From positions 1 through 64,000 of the forward strand of contig JAGVTU010000009.1 of NCBI GenBank assembly GCA_019136655.1: DNA of 64,000 bases, read 5' to 3'. The notes under the pieces were generated by a model that was not told where the DNA came from, ran no database searches, and saw only the letters and a program-made list of their open reading frames with translations. A program made the translations under genes and the position numbers. Shown here piece after piece: positions 62,777 to 64,000 of this stretch (positions are counted from its first letter, which is position 1; each line of letters starts with the position of its first letter). The stretch comes from Bacteroidota bacterium. Its GTDB lineage: Bacteria; Bacteroidota; Bacteroidia; AKYH767-A; OLB10.

Positions 62777-63457
62777 TTAACCTTGTGTAGCAATAAATCT
62801 TGATAATTCCTCAATACTGCTTTCAAAACCAAACTCATCGTTCACTATAAAATAGTTTTGTTTGTCAATTGTGCGATTATAGGCATATTTAGCCAATTCC
62901 AGTTTGCTCGATTCGAAACTAAATACATTCATGAGTCTTGCCACCTGACGGGAGTTCAGAAAGTTGGTTGAAATAAATTGCTTTGCCATAGTCATTTTTG
63001 TGCTTTCAAAACTTCGTGACTGTACAGATTGAAGCAATTGATTAAAATCTTCTTCGCAAACATAATCCTGATATGGCTGATAATAATGTGGCTGTTCATA
63101 CACCTGAGGTGCTGGAGGCAATAAAGGACGCTGCTCCCTTATCCTGAAACTGTTTCTGCTCACCACTGCCACTACTTCTGTTGCATAAGGTATATAAATC
63201 ATTCCTGAAAATATTGTACGATAAACGGGATGATACCTGCTTCCGGACAGACGCATGATGCGGACAAAATGATCACCCTCATTCAGGTTATTAATAAAAA
63301 CTGTGCCTGAGGGATTGGTAGGGTGCATACGGTCAATTACTACAGATATCCGGCTTCCATCCAGAGACGTTACTGATAATACTGACTCAGAGTAATAACC
63401 GGCTTTTGCTGCAAGTGCTACACTTAGTATAGCAAGTGTGGTAAATAGTTTTTTCAT
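62777..63457 (-). CDS. Secreted DUF4476 protein
   Basis: 226 residues with signal peptide MKKLFTTLAILSVALAAKA. Residues 30-110 form a beta domain (SRISVVIDRMHPTNPSGTVFINNLNEGDHFVRI). The C-terminal 90 residues (FNQLLQSVQSRSFESTKMTMAKQFI, repeated as VFSFESSKLELAKYAYNRTID) are DUF4476, a helical repeat seen in Bacteroidota envelope proteins. Function unknown. Confidence 0.88.
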   Translation of the reverse strand: MKKLFTTLAILSVALAAKAGYYSESVLSVTSLDGSRISVVIDRMHPTNPSGTVFINNLNEGDHFVRIMRLSGSRYHPVYRTIFSGMIYIPYATEVVAVVSRNSFRIREQRPLLPPAPQVYEQPHYYQPYQDYVCEEDFNQLLQSVQSRSFESTKMTMAKQFISTNFLNSRQVARLMNVFSFESSKLELAKYAYNRTIDKQNYFIVNDEFGFESSIEELSRFIATQG

Positions 63458-63889
63458 ACATGTCCTCTCTTTCTTTTTTAGTTAGATACTATGACAGTTT
63501 CAACAGCCATGCCAAAGGAGTGATTGAATTTACATTATCGGAATTGTTCAGATTACATTCATTAAGGCATTTGCTCTTTCTGATGCCTATTGACACTGTA
63601 TTTCCATATCGGTGGCTGTGCATTATAACTCCTTAAAAGTCCATTTATTCCTACTCATTGAATTAACAGTGCATTTCTAGTATGATTTAATCATCATTGA
63701 GTATAAATCTTACAACATTCTATTAGATAAATACACACTGGTATCCGGTTTTTCACTCTTAAAAACTCTTTTCTCACTGCCAAGAATCAAATTTTCTTAC
63801 ATGCGCAAGGTATTGGAAATACCTCATCGTGAAAATGATTCTTCGGCAACGGCTTTGCAAATACCCTATCAAATTCAAAACAAAAAATT
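63458..63889. other. 432-bp intergenic region with one inverted repeat
   Basis: No gene or RNA is recognised. AGGTATT-GGA-AATACCT, a perfect 7-bp inverted repeat, lies at 63808-63824, 66 bp before the last partial gene. No clear TAnnTTTG box is seen in either direction, so the promoters here are undefined. Confidence 0.4.
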
Positions 63890-64000
63890 ATGGACTTAAT
63901 AATTGCAATCTTAATGTATCTGGGTGTTAACGCTACGCCTGCTGATTTAAACAACAAAGATTTTCAAACCAAAAATGCCAAAGAAATAGAACAGGCACAA
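63890..64000 (+). CDS. Unknown gene, first 37 codons (runs off the window)
   Basis: ATG at 63890 and 37 codons with no stop before the window end. It begins MDLIIAILMYLGVNATPAD, a short hydrophobic stretch, followed by a polar Asn/Lys/Gln-rich segment (NNKDFQTKNAKEIEQAQ). The upstream sequence is A-rich. Could be a small membrane or secreted protein; too short to identify, and a chance ORF is not excluded. Confidence 0.4.
   Translation, partial: MDLIIAILMYLGVNATPADLNNKDFQTKNAKEIEQAQ

Overview
The window is a stretch of chromosome from a member of the Bacteroidota, probably a free-living aerobic member of the Chitinophagales/Sphingobacteriales/Flavobacteriales side of the phylum. Evidence: secreted proteins with type IX secretion (T9SS) sorting tails, an alternative complex III (Act) operon joined to an A-type cytochrome oxidase, a bacillithiol-type deacetylase, DUF4290, DUF3109 and DUF4476 proteins, a TonB-dependent receptor, an AT-rich sequence, and promoters of the Bacteroidota type (TTG/TTTG, 19 bp, TAnnTTTG). 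There is no phage, transposase, integrase, CRISPR array or rRNA. The window reads as core chromosome with a few accessory surface and iron genes.

Layout. 1-1300: 5' part of a large glycine-rich secreted protein (minus strand). 1.6-9.7 kb: mixed housekeeping genes (epimerase, nucleoside transporter, RuvC, flippase-like protein plus glycosyltransferase, gamma carbonic anhydrase, hydrolase/TPR lipoprotein). 9.7-14.8 kb: F-type ATP synthase operon atpB-E-F-H-A-G with its promoter, but without the beta and epsilon genes. 14.9-19.8 kb: bshB1, then two tandem T9SS Asp-box propeller paralogues, each with its own promoter and terminator. 20.0-24.6 kb: tRNA-His, DUF4290-murA, a TlpA-like thioredoxin and grpE-dnaJ. 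24.7-29.1 kb: polysaccharide genes (glycosyltransferase, Wzc-like chain-length protein, an unknown partner). 29.1-38.1 kb: B12-binding protein, glutaryl-CoA-type dehydrogenase, DUF1223, AlkA-type glycosylase, MBL hydrolase, TonB receptor with a TPR-like partner, DUF3109 and an ABC ATPase without a permease. 38.2-42.1 kb: rnpA-yidD, S41 protease, O-antigen ligase-like protein.

42.1-46.3 kb is a tight four-gene operon: porin-like outer-membrane protein, Tat-exported Rieske protein, imelysin and diheme oxidoreductase. A 12-bp perfect inverted repeat lies over its promoter. It looks like an envelope iron-acquisition system under iron control and is the best candidate here for an under-described system. 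46.3-50.8 kb (minus) is a coupled set, glucosaminidase - SGNH - SGNH - MBOAT, that looks like an O-acetylation machine for a cell-wall or surface glycan.

50.9-62.1 kb (minus) is one long respiratory operon, actABCDEF-ctaC-ctaD, ending in a terminator. It would carry electrons from quinol through Act to an aa3-type oxidase. ActA here has six CXXCH motifs because a monoheme cytochrome domain precedes the pentaheme part. The window ends with a SPOR-domain protein, a DUF4476 protein and the first 37 codons of an unknown gene.
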